Made by a program: the position numbers and the translations under genes. Below the pieces are notes generated by a model that did not search any database, was not told the origin of the DNA, and saw nothing but the letters and a program-made list of their open reading frames with translations. This document shows positions 35,311 to 45,078 of a DNA stretch of 64,000 bases, in pieces. This DNA is from Branchiostoma floridae (Eukaryota > Chordata > Leptocardii > Amphioxiformes > Branchiostomatidae). The first letter of the stretch is position 1. Every line of letters begins with the position of its first letter. The stretch lies in the NCBI RefSeq assembly GCF_000003815.2, contig NC_049979.1:30753054-30817053 (forward strand). Direction: 5' to 3'.

Positions 35311-36188
35311 TTAAACCTTAAACCAACGTATGGGGTCAATACAGACGAATATAAATGTATGTCATTGTGACATTTCTAGTTGAAAACAAAAATTCCTCGC
35401 ATAGTTTGTTTGTATATATGTCTTATAAGTTTGCATACGTTTTACCGAGAAAGGCTCATTGTTGATTAAATTATCCTGGGAAGTTTATCCATTGTCCAGC
35501 GGAGTCAAAACTGACCAGGGGAAAATGTGATTTTTTTTTTCAAACAAAATTTCGAGACCAACACCTTGACTACTTATCGTATGACTTTGTTTTCAGACAA
35601 TGAAGTACTTCCAAACAAAATATAGGTAACAACTGTTGTGTTATTGTCAGGTCATATGACGATATTATGATCGATGACGTCATCAAATTGAAATAAACTA
35701 TGAAAAATGATGCATGAAATTTACGTTGAATTTTATAATATGTCATAAAAAGTGTCTTTGCCTAGAAAACCCTAAAACTTTATTGTTTATACCTAGATTG
35801 TTATACCAAAGACGCCTGTTCGAATTTCGTTGCCATGGCAACATGAAAAAAGGATGAGCTTACTTTATCTAATTGCTATCAACATTTTCTGATAAGATAC
35901 TAAGTTTTGTGGCCCTAGCCTCAGCCATTCAGGAGCTCTGTGATATAAAACCTCCCCCGTCTTCACTTTAAATTTGGTCCTTATGCTCTTTTGCATAAAT
36001 GGTGATAATGACCTGCCATTATTTACACCTAATCATGTCAAAACCTCCCACATAGATTGATGAAATTATACATATATACATATTACAAAAAGATTCACAA
36101 AATATGTATTTTTCCAATCGTTATGGAGTCAGTTTTGACCCCGTTTGGTAAAATTAGTCGTAAAAAACTACGGTGGTTTGAGGGTTAA
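35311..36188. mobile_element. TTAA MITE-like element, type B copy 2
   Basis: TTAA (35311-35314) + ACCTTAAACCAACGTA ... TACGGTGGTTTGAGGG + TTAA (36185-36188), 878 bp. The interior has GTTGCCATGGCAAC (35829-35842) and TGACGTCATC, in inverted order compared with the 7.6-kb copy. Confidence 0.8.
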
Positions 36189-36539
36189 ACATTTTAAGAA
36201 TTTGTACTTTCTTGCTACCTGTCACTTTACTTCAGTTCCCCAAAACCCCCTTACGGTTTTTATTTCACAACATTCTATAATATGCATTTCTCCTTTAAAA
36301 AAATATTGTTTTCCCTTCGTTTAAAGATTAGATTAAACGATTAGATTGTGACTGAAGGGTAACCTCCGTCCACAAAGTATTGTGAACGGTTTATGCAATG
36401 AGTGTTCCCTCAAATATCTCTATTTTCCGTTTGCAACATTCGTATGTGGTTTGGCACGTCGTCTGTACTCAGTTGCGAAATGATGCACGTTCCTTTCTTT
36501 TCGCGTTTGATATTGTTATAATCGATGTAATAATTTCAG

Positions 36540-36727
36540 ACATCACCCCTACGCCCTCCGGAATAATGGTCCAGGTCTTCATTATGAAGCCTGTGGTGAT
36601 TGAATATCGTCAAGCAGATGTTGTCCTCGTCGACAGCTGTGCCATCTCTCCCACCCGGGTTTGTTTGCGCCGGCGGGCAGAAGGGGAATTTTCATTGAGG
36701 GGGGTTATATGTACTTGCATTAAATAA
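36540..36727 (+). CDS. Candidate 3'-terminal exon, possibly an alternative last exon of the HNF-class gene
   Basis: An acceptor (AATAATTTCAG) is followed by an open stretch of about 60 codons with C/G-rich third positions (PSGIMVQVFIMKPVVIEYRQ), a TAA at 36725-36727 and an ATTAAATAAA polyadenylation-like signal overlapping the stop. The entry phase (1) matches the donor of exon 5, so an isoform skipping exon 6 would stay in frame and lose homeodomain helix 3. No family recognised; this could be a separate gene or chance. Confidence 0.3.
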
Positions 36728-37539
36728 AAAAATAATTGGTCTAGAGTATATTTTCTATTTTTGGACTCGGAGGAGCGTGAGCTACATGTTGGTTGTGTGG
36801 TGTTTTGGTGGGTTCGTGATTGCTACTTGCCTCGCTTACAGTGAGTAACATAGTAACAGAGGTCTTTTGATCACATTTACATGTAATACTCATGAGTATT
36901 CTTTTTGCGGGGATCCATTCTTTTGAACATTTGATTTTTTGTGAATGCAAAAAATTAGCATATATATGTATTTGTACATGGTGATGTATAACTTTAACTC
37001 ATATATATTTATCATTGTAGACTGAGGAATTTTTTAAAATATACGTTTTTTGTTAAAGAAAACCTATATGATTTTAATTATTGTTATTTTTAATGCGTCA
37101 CCTGTTCCCTACTCTATGTACTGGGTGTATTAAAGTTTTTACAGAAACACGGGAATTACAGACTTTTTGTTATTCAATATGTACGGTAAATCTGTACATG
37201 CATAAATAAATTTTAATTAAAATCTTCTCTGTGTAAGCAAGTTGCTTTAAAAATTACAAGAACCTTTTGTTTCATAATCTAAAACTTATTTTTTGTCCTT
37301 ATGTTATGATCTGCCCCTGCTACCTACAAATGCCTGAAAATGGTATGTCAAAGAGTCGTATGGGGTCGAACAAACCATAAGTTTGTTCGAAAAACTCTTA
37401 CGAAGACGAAATTAAGTTAATTGCAAAAGATTTAAAAAAAAACTGTAGAGCAAATAAAAGCTTCAAGGAGGCCCCAAACCGAGCAATTTAACCTAGAATT
37501 ACACCACCATATTTTTCTATATTGATATAGACAAAATAT
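36728..37539. other. No gene seen
   Basis: AT-rich sequence with a small palindrome CGAACAAACC...GTTTGTTCG near 37368. Nothing else recognised. Confidence 0.4.
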
Positions 37540-37792
37540 TTAAACATTTGACAAATCTGAAGCTCATTATTACGTAACAAGACATAATAATAATGTCTTG
37601 AATTTGACTATATTGGCTGTAACCATAAAAGAGGTATTCCAAGAAAACTTTAAGGCATGCTCCAAAAATATAACAGCAAGTGCAAATATCAGAATAATAA
37701 TGTCTGTGACGACTTTTGTTGCCAATAGTGACATCATTGACGTCAATATATATAACGTCATAAAGTAACGACAACACAAAGAATAAGCTTAA
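37540..37792. mobile_element. Type A TTAA element fragment
   Basis: Contains the type A interior text TATTCCAAGAAAACTT, AACAGCAAGTGCA, AGAATAATAATGT and a TTGACGTCAA site. It ends at TTAACC directly against the 13-bp minisatellite. No complete ends. Confidence 0.6.
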
Positions 37793-38004
37793 CCTTGGAT
37801 AAGGACCCTGGATAAGGACCCTGGATAAGAACCCCACATAAGGACCCTGGATATCGACCCTGGATAAGGACGCTGGATAAGAACCCTACGTAAGGACCAT
37901 GGATAAGGAACCTGGATAAGGACCCTGGTTAAGGACCCTGGATAAGAACCCCACATAATGACCCTGGATAAGGACCTTGGATAAGGACCCTGGCTAAGAA
38001 CCCT
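37793..38004 (+). repeat. 13-bp minisatellite, about 16 units
   Basis: Unit GGATAAGGACCCT. Variants GGATAAGAACCCC/T followed by ACATAAGGACCCT recur at intervals of five to seven units. Because 13 is not a multiple of three, the minus strand reads as a 13-residue periodic peptide, which produces a false ORF at 37789-38250. Confidence 0.9.
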
Positions 38005-38102
38005 ACTCTCCAAGCAGAGGTTTAGGCTCCGGCTGTTTTTTAACGTTTGTTTAGTCGTTTTTATCGGGCTTTCTATTTTGTCATTTTTTTCCGTTTTGTC
38101 CG

Positions 38103-39605
38103 GCCTAACCTCGTCTCCAGGACCAGACAATATTCCAGCAGAACTGATACAGGCTGGAGGAGAAGACATGATCACAGCTCTCACCTCCATTTGCAATGCT
38201 ATCTGGAAATCAGGGGAATGGCCAACCCCATGGACACGCTCCCTGATCATTACCTTACCAAAGAAGGGGAACTTGCAAATGTGTCAGAACTATCGTACTA
38301 TAAGTCTGATAAGTCACCCTAGCAAAGTTATGCTGCGAACCATCCTAAACAGACTGAAACCAGTAGCGGAAACCATTATCAAAGAGGAACAGGCAGGTTT
38401 TAGACCGGGCAGAAGCACAACTGAACAAATCTTCAACTTAAGAATAATATGTGAAAAACACCTGCAACACCAGAAAGACCTATATCATGTATTTATAGAT
38501 TTTAAGAAGGCTTTCGACCGCGTGTGGCAGAAGGCACTATGTTCAACAATGAGGAAATATAACATAAATCGCAACCTGGTTAGGACAATCGAAAACCTGT
38601 ACAACAAGGCAACAAGTGCAGTCCTCCTAAATGGTAGCACTGGAAGATGGTTTCGGACAACAGTTGGTGTGCGGCAGGGTTGCCTTTTGTCCCCCACACT
38701 GTTTAATATCTTCTTAGAAAGAATTATGGACGATGCGTTAGAGGACTTTGAAGGCACTGTTACCATAGGCGGCAGACAGGTGACAAACTTACGTTTCGCC
38801 GACGACATTGATGGGTTAGCTGGGGAAGAGAGCGAGTTAATAGAATTGGTAGACCGTTTGGACAATGCAGCCACAGCCTTTGGCATGGAAATCAGTTGTG
38901 AAAAGACCAAAATAATGACAAACAATACTCATGGTTTCAATGCCACAATCAAACTTGGTGAAACAAGGCTAGAGAATGTTGCAAAATTCAAATATTTAGG
39001 TTCAATCATATCTGACGAAGGATCCCGTCCAGAAATCTTAGCAAGGTCTGCGCAGACAGTAGCCGCACTAGCTAGGCTCAACACCATATGGAAGGATAAG
39101 AACATATGCCTAAGATCCAAAATTAATCTTATGCGTGCCCTAACTCTGTCAATTTACCTGTACGGATGTGAGACCTGGACATTGACGACCGAGTTACAGC
39201 ATAGAATCCTCTCAATGCAAATGAGATGCTACAGGAAAATTCTGGGGATNNNNNNNNNNNNNNNNNNNNNNNNNNNNNNNNNNNNNNNNNNNNNNNNNNN
39301 NNNNNNNNNNNNNNNNNNNNNNNNNNNNNNNNNNNNNNNNNNNNNNNNNGAAAAAGCGCAAATTAAGATGGTTTGGTCATGCGACAAGGTCGTCGGGGTT
39401 ACAAAAAACAATACTACAAGGGACAGTCCCAGGAAGCCGAAAGAGAGGAAGACAGAAGAAACGATGGGAGGACAACATAAAAGAATGGACTGGGCTGAAC
39501 TTAGCGGAAGCCATAAGAGCGGCGGAGGATAGAGACAGGTGGAGAAGAATAGTGGACGAAGTCATGGTGCCCCAACGACCCACAAAGAGGTCAAGGGATA
39601 GGTGA
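38103..39605 (+). mobile_element. RTE-like LINE, 5'-truncated, with a 100-N gap
   Basis: Plus-strand reverse transcriptase: GPDNIPAELIQAGGED, LPKKGNLQMCQNYRTISL, EEQAGFRPGRSTTEQIF, HVFIDFKKAFDRVW, TTVGVRQGCLLSPTLFNIF, LRFADDIDGLAGEE (FADD codons 38795-38806), EISCEKTKIMT, FKYLGSIISDEGSRPE, LYGCETWTL and MQMRCYRKILG up to the gap. After the gap a different frame is the true one: RKLRWFGHATRSSG, GRQKKRWEDNIKEWTG and LAEAIRAAEDRDRWRRI, ending TGA at 39603-39605. The apparent frame change only reflects the placeholder gap length. The endonuclease domain is missing. No other stop or frameshift is visible in the RT, so the copy is fairly young. Confidence 0.85.
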
Positions 39606-40122
39606 GGTGAGGTGAACCTCTGCCCGCACTGACCTATAGGCGGGGCAAACCTACTTGATTCCATTGAAGAAAGGTGCCGGAACTCCTCCTATGGAACCAT
39701 CAAATTGTCATGAGGGGTAAGGATTTTATGGCGCTGGATTAGCACGCACCCGGCATCATCCGCCCAGCTTGGACCGCCACCCGCCGGGTTCCCTATTCAC
39801 GCAACACAATGATGTCATCGACCTCGCACCCGTACGATGGCATCATAACGCAAAGCTACACTGAGTACTTTGGATGAAAATGAAATAATTTCACTAATAC
39901 AGAAACAAAACGCAGGGAATGAATATAGTTATATAAAATAAAAAGTCTGTATGTATAACAAAAATTATCAAAGCCAAATTTGATTGTATATAAGCGGGAC
40001 CATGTTTGTTTTTTGCGTTCAATGCGGTCACCATATGGCGCCAAGTTCGGAGAAAAAAATCATGTAGAACAACAACGAACTTTGCAATGGAATTTTGACT
40101 CAGAGACTTCGCGATTTTCCAA
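39606..40122. other. RTE 3' flank and upstream region of the RFX-like gene
   Basis: The stop codon runs into GGTGAGGTGAGGTGA, a 5-bp repeat like the microsatellite tails of RTE elements. Beyond it is GC-richer sequence, then AT-rich sequence up to the first candidate exon. A CATATGGCGCCAAG motif lies at about 40032. No gene seen. Confidence 0.4.
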
Positions 40123-41921
40123 ATGGCACAAGAAGAGGGCATTAGAAGAAGGTATGTAGCTTTCTAGAGTTTTTTTTTGAGTGTATGTAATCCATTCTTT
40201 GATTCTTATTTACCGATAAGTGAAGTGTAGAATTACGACATGTGTTTTTCCATAATCCCAAAATGGCGCCTTGTAGAGACGTGTTTGTTGTTGTATAATT
40301 TGTGTTGTGTTGTATAGAGACGTTCTGAGATCCCAAGATGCCTTTATATTAATGCAGCTACAGTTACGGAACTCTGTCGGTAGTGAATTGATCCGTTTTG
40401 GGCGTTATTTGATTTTTCTAGACGATAAATTAAGTATAGAATCGCGACGGGCATTTTTTTGTAAACATAAATAATGAGGCGCCATTTATCTGGTTGCGTC
40501 GTGTATCGTTTGTGTAGAGGGCATCGTTTTGAGGTCATATGATACAGATTTTGCGGATTGCCGACGTTTCTGGTTGTTTTTTAATGTGATTCTAATGCTT
40601 CTGAAAAGATTTTCACTATGCTTGTATTTTTCTGTCACATGATTTTATTCATGTGTTGAATACTTTCTGGTTTATTTATTTTTATGTCCATACATATATC
40701 TACTCAAATATGTATACTACAAACCATATGGATTTATGAATGTTTGCTTCTATCTAACGAGGGCAGGATGTCTAAATACCCTTTTCTTATTGTTCAGCTT
40801 GACAGCTAACTTCAGGGTAGACCCCTGTGGGGAGGTGTCTATGCAGCAGCTCTGCCATGCATGTACTCTCAGACTTCCGCCTGACCGTAAAACAAGTTGG
40901 GCAACATGTAAAACAGTATTTCCCGGACGTGGCTCTCAAGAAAGGGAGAGGTTCGAGGGAGTCGAGATACCTAGGGATTTCGTGCCGCTCAGCATCCCCA
41001 GGATTCCAGCCATATGTGCAGCCTTCCATGTTCAGTGTTCCTCAAAGTCCATGGCTTCTTGGAGTTCTCCCTTCCCAGTGTCAGCCTGCTCACCTCCAAA
41101 GTTTCCAACCTACAGGATCGAGTAGCCACTCCAGCATGGCTCACCTCCAAAGTTCCCAGCCTACAGGATTCAGCCACTCCAGCATGGCTCACCTCCACAG
41201 TTCCCAGCCTACAGGATCGAGTAGCCACTCCAGCATGGCTCACCTCCAAAGTTCCCAGCCTACAGGATTCAGCCACTCCAGCATGGCTCACCTCCAAAGT
41301 TCCCAGCCTACAGGATTCAGCCACTCCAGCATGGCTCACCTCCAAAGTTCCCAGCCTACAGGATCGAGTAGCCACTCCAGCATGGCTCACCTCCAAAGTT
41401 CCCAGCCTACAGGATTCAGCCACTCCAGCATTGCTCACCTCAAAAGTTCCCAGCCTACAGAATTCAGCCACTCCAGCATGGCTCACCTCCAAAGTTCCCA
41501 GCCTACAGGATCGAGTAGCCACTCCAGCATGACTCACCTCCAAAGTTCCCAGCCTACAGGATTCAGCCACTCCAGCATTGCTCACCTCAAAAGTTCCCAG
41601 CCTACAGGATCGAGTAGCAACTCAAGCATGGCTCACCTCCAAAGTTCCCAGCCTACAGGATTCAGCCACTCCAGCTTGCAGCCCATCCATCTTAGCCGGG
41701 AAGTTGCACGGTTGTTGGAAGAAAACTGGCTATTGCGCGAACAGTTATATAATGCCAGACAAGCTGCCGCCCTCCTAGACAACACTACATCTGTGCCATA
41801 TACTCAACAACCAGCCCGCTTTCATCAACCATCAAAATCATCTCAGATATTCAGAACTTCAGTGACGATAACACCATCACCTACCTGGAAACACACGCAC
41901 CCATTCTTTACCGACTCATGA
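40123..41921 (+). CDS. Candidate RFX-like winged-helix gene with coding minisatellite (frame-disrupted)
   Basis: Exon 1 (40123-40151) has a good ATG context, encodes MAQEEGIRR and ends AAG|GTATGT. After a pyrimidine-rich acceptor (TTTTCTTATTGTTCAG, exon 2 from 40798) the in-phase frame reads LTANFRVDPCGEVSMQQLCH. A +1 frame near 40865 then continues SDFRLTVKQVGQHVKQYFPD and KKGRGSRESRYLGISC and stays open to TGA at 41921. Together these match an RFX DNA-binding domain (LxANYE..., FGKxIRxxFP, RRLGTRGxSKYHYYGI). Twelve 16/17-residue repeats of type GSSSHSSMAHLQSSQPT follow, then a helical tail LSREVARLLEENWLLREQL. The frame change may be an assembly error, a real mutation, or avoided by using the NAGNAG acceptor at 40841-40849 (two possible in-frame sites) at the cost of the domain's first half. 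Confidence 0.5.
40170..40540 (+). repeat. Two diverged direct copies of a ~150-bp segment in the RFX-like gene's intron
   Basis: A segment with TGATTCTTATTTACCGATAA, GAAGTGTAGAATTACGACA and AAAATGGCGCC (about 40200-40275) lines up with TGATTTTTCTAGACGATAAA, TAAGTATAGAATCGCGACG and GAGGCGCCATTTA (about 40410-40490). The offset is about 205-210 bp. Function unknown. Confidence 0.45.
41115..41680 (+). repeat. Coding minisatellite, 12 units of 48 or 51 bp
   Basis: Units start GGATCGAGTAG (51 bp, residues GSSS...) or GGATTCAG (48 bp, GFS...). The order is 51,48,51,48,48,51,48,48,51,48,51 and a partial unit. All length changes are multiples of three. The units lack stops in several frames, so long open frames on both strands are shadows. 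The repeat region is rich in Ser, Gln and His, suggesting a disordered linker. Confidence 0.9.
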
Positions 41922-41935
41922 CCAACCTCACAGAC

Positions 41936-41995
41936 CCAAATGTCCGTGGTGAAGGTCTTATTGTCATTGCCTTGCCCTTCACCACGGACATTTGG
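41936..41995. repeat. Perfect 20-bp inverted repeat at the minisatellite's left edge
   Basis: CCAAATGTCCGTGGTGAAGG at 41936-41955 and its exact reverse complement at 41976-41995, separated by 20 bp. The right arm belongs to the first array unit; the left arm is a flipped piece of the same unit. Confidence 0.9.
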
Positions 41996-43017
41996 CTATG
42001 TGCCCTGTCCACACCCCCGCGAACGAAGATCTCATTGTCATTGCCTTGCCCTTCACGGACATTTGGGTAGATACCCTGTCCGAAACTCCCGCGGACTAAG
42101 GTCTTATTGTCATTGCCTTGCCCTTCACCACGCACATTTGGATCTGTGCCCTGTTCCACACCCCCGCGGACTAAGGTCTTCATTGCTTTGCCCTTCAACA
42201 CGGACATTTGGATGGATACCCTGTCCTACACCCCCGCGGACTAAGGTCTTATTGTCATTGCCGTGCCCTTCACCACGGACATTTGGCTATGTGCCCTGTC
42301 CGACATCCCCACAAACGAAGGTCTTATTGCCATTGCCTTGCCCTTCACCACGGACATTTGGGTCTGTGCCTTGTCCACACCCACGCGGACTAATGTCTTA
42401 TTGTCATTGCCTTTCCCTTCACCACGGACATTTGACTCTGTGCCCTGTCCGACATCCCCACAAACGAAGGTCTTATTGCCATTGCCTTGCCCTTCACCAC
42501 GGACATTTGGGTCTGTGCCTTGTCCACACCCACGCGGACTTATGTCTTATTGTCATTGGCTTGACCATCACCACGGACATTTGACTCTGTGCCCTGCCCG
42601 ACACCCCCGCGGACTAAGGTCTTATTGTCATTGCCTTGCCCTTCACCACGGACATTTGGCTCTGTGCCCTGTCCACACCCCTGCGGACTAAGGTCTTATT
42701 GTCATTGCCTTGCCCTTCACCACGGACATTTGGGTAGATACCCTATCCGACATCCCCGCGGACTAAGGTCTTATTGTCATTGCCTTGCCCTTCACCACGG
42801 ACATTTGGCTCTGTGCCCTGTCCACACCCCTGCGGACTAAGGTCTTATTGTCGTTGCCTTGCCCTTCATCACGGACATTTGGGTAAATACCCTGTCCGAC
42901 ATCCCCGCGGACTAAGGTCTTATTGTCATTGCCTTGCCCTTCACCACGGACATTTGGCTCTGTGCCCTGTCCACAACCCTGCGGACTAAGGTCTTATTGT
43001 CATTGCCTTGCCCTTCG
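41936..43017 (+). repeat. 74/75-bp minisatellite, about 14-15 units
   Basis: Units contain CTTATTGTCATTGCCTTGCC, CTTCACCACGGACATTTGG and GCGGACTAAGGT. Between 42621 and 42993 successive unit starts are 74, 75, 74, 75 and 74 bp apart. Two unit types (CTCTGTGCCCTGTCCACACC versus GTAGATACCCT.TCCGACAT) alternate, giving a 149-bp higher-order unit. ORFs here are shadows. Confidence 0.9.
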
Positions 43018-43985
43018 TATATTCTTCAAATATCTCATACGTAGTCGCTACTTCACTACATTTATATAAGTATCCCTGTCTGGTCAAAAAAGTTCTTGTC
43101 TAAAGCAGGGAAGGCAACACCGGTACAGTAGTATCGCTTGTGTTATAAGTAGCTGACTATACTACCGTTCAAATTAGTAGCAATCAGTGCAAGGAAAGGC
43201 ATACAGGTCATTCTGTTTTTTGTAGTGCAATTTGCAATTCCACTTCTCCAATATCTGCTATGACTTTTTGACCGTTTGGTTGGATACGTTTCTTGTCCTA
43301 TTTTTCTTCTATACCCCTTTTTTCCCAAGACAGTCTAAAAGCTGCTATGTTATAGCCTTAGTGAAAGTAAGCTATCTATTATGTTGATCTCTCACAGCTT
43401 TCTCAAAATCAAAGAGGTATTTATTTCAATGCTTCGAAAAAGATCTACAAGCCGATAAAAGTGGCGTTTTATAGATACAATCTACGTTACAGTTCAGTAC
43501 AAAAAGTCTAAGTCTCTGCATGCTGAAGGACGCTACCACAAATCTCCATACGAACGGACTTTCTCACGATGCATGGATCACATGGGGGCTTTGTTCTCTC
43601 GATCATTTCGTGTCACAGGTGTTAACCTCCATAGTTTAGAATAGTCTTTGATCTGACGTGTAACGGATAATGATTGATGTCCTGTAATTACAAGGAATTC
43701 ACCCAAACCCCTGCTTTATGTCCATATTCTAGCACGGTTCCAATGAAGTTGCATCGAGCTTACTTAGTACTGTAAAGTGTGTGTATGCAATGCTGACTAT
43801 GTCAGGGTATAACATATCCTATGTACAAAAATCATGGCAGAAATGACAGGTCAATCCCCCAGGCGCCCCTGGCATGTAAAGGTAACACTGTGTGAAAGAA
43901 GACCTTCTGTCAGTGACAAGTAGTCAGAATAATTGGCGTCTAGCTCTAGGCGTGTTTTCAAGCGATTAAATGAGTAAATGCTTCT
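43018..43985. repeat. Diverged copy of blocks found at 53.5-53.9 kb and 61.7-62.2 kb
   Basis: 43020-43340 lines up with 53492-53870 (CATACGTAG...GCTAC, GGGAAGGCAACACCGG versus GTGAAGGCAACAGCAG, TGGATACGTTTCTT versus TTGATACGTTTCTT). 43590-43700 and 43911-43970 line up with 61780-61920 and 62110-62165 (ATCATTTCGTGT, AATAATTGGCGTCT). Order is kept, so an older duplication of a larger unit is likely. No gene found in it. Confidence 0.5.
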
Positions 43986-45078
43986 AGAGTCCTTGTGCCT
44001 CTAGAGTCCACCAAGCTTACGAGATGAAACGAATTAAAACAAAAACAAACAAACAGATTGATAGATAGAGCTACAATTTCTTACCGTGAGTAGTTAAAAT
44101 GTTTGAGTCTCAAGTGTTAGTTAATCAGGCAAGGAGCTCGATCGGGGTGGAACACACGTTCAGGGAACATATTGGAGTATCTCAACCACGTATAGACGTC
44201 CTAGTTTCCGACAGAAAAGCATTTTTATTCTTATTTTGAAAACGTATAAAGTGTTTTTGAGCAGATTACTGACCAGCATAGCTAGAAAAGTAACCAGAAA
44301 TTAGCAAGACGAATATTGTGGTGGAACACTTTGGGAACTCTGGCGGCTTGTGTGGGGAACGCCTCCCGGGACAACGCACAGGCACAGTTATATATATATT
44401 TTTTGGGGTGGGAAAAATCACTCGGAACTGCGTATTGGAGCAGTCACATGAGCCAGAGATGTCAGAGATTTAGAGTCCGTGTACGGGGAAAGGCGAAGCC
44501 CTGTCAAGGAAAACAGCAGGTCATCAAGCGCTTAACAAGCGGACAAACATGGAGCATAGATCACGAAACAAAAGTCCAGCAAGGGCCGTTCACAGAGGCA
44601 GAAACAAGTAAACATTCGTAATGGTTACTGTTGTATAGAGGAACCAGGAATAACTGACATCATGATGAATAAAGGAAGAAATATAAGGGATGTAGTAAAA
44701 CTAAGGTCACAGACACAGCCCAAATAATTGTAGGGCTGCAGAGCAAAAATCGACAATGGAGGTAAGAAATGAGAAAAGTCGAGTTACATAACGTTGGATA
44801 TGAAGTGGGTATGTTGATATGAAGTAAGGTATAGGATTCTGTGGCAGCTCAGATAGGAAGAGGAAAGTGGATCTATTGTGATGCAACGTGTGTTTGAATG
44901 CTTATATGCAGTTTTAATGATCAAAGGCTGTTTAACTTCTAATGTGCAAAATGTGTTGTTAAAATTTATTATTGAAAATTAGGCAATACTAGAAGCGCTT
45001 TGATTCCCAACAGAATTCGCGCATGTAACTAAAGTGGGCAGAAGTTATTAACAAACCAGAAAGATCTATAGTAACGGG
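43986..45078. other. No gene supported
   Basis: The longest open stretch (44316-44621, plus) has no motif, no clear splice context and unconvincing composition. I see no repeat family. Confidence 0.4.

Noticed and set aside
37789-38250. 153-residue minus-strand ORF with periodic Tyr-Pro-Gly peptides
   Set aside because: Product of the 13-bp repeat read in frame every 39 bp, continuing antisense to the RTE element.
39350-39532. Frame continuing past the N-gap in the RTE element (KERKTEETMGGQ)
   Set aside because: Another frame gives the conserved GRQKKRWEDNIKEWTG block; the gap length is a placeholder, so the frame across it means nothing.
40989-41585. 198-residue minus-strand ORF over the coding minisatellite
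   Set aside because: It is a shadow: the repeat unit has no stops in several frames. The plus frame that continues into a non-repetitive tail is the better candidate.
41940-42989. Series of plus-strand ORFs with repeated CHCLALHHGHL-type peptides
   Set aside because: They follow the 74/75-bp minisatellite, whose alternating length breaks any single frame. No start or splice context.
44316-44621. 101-residue plus-strand ORF
   Set aside because: No recognisable motif, no splice or start context, and no related copy in the window.
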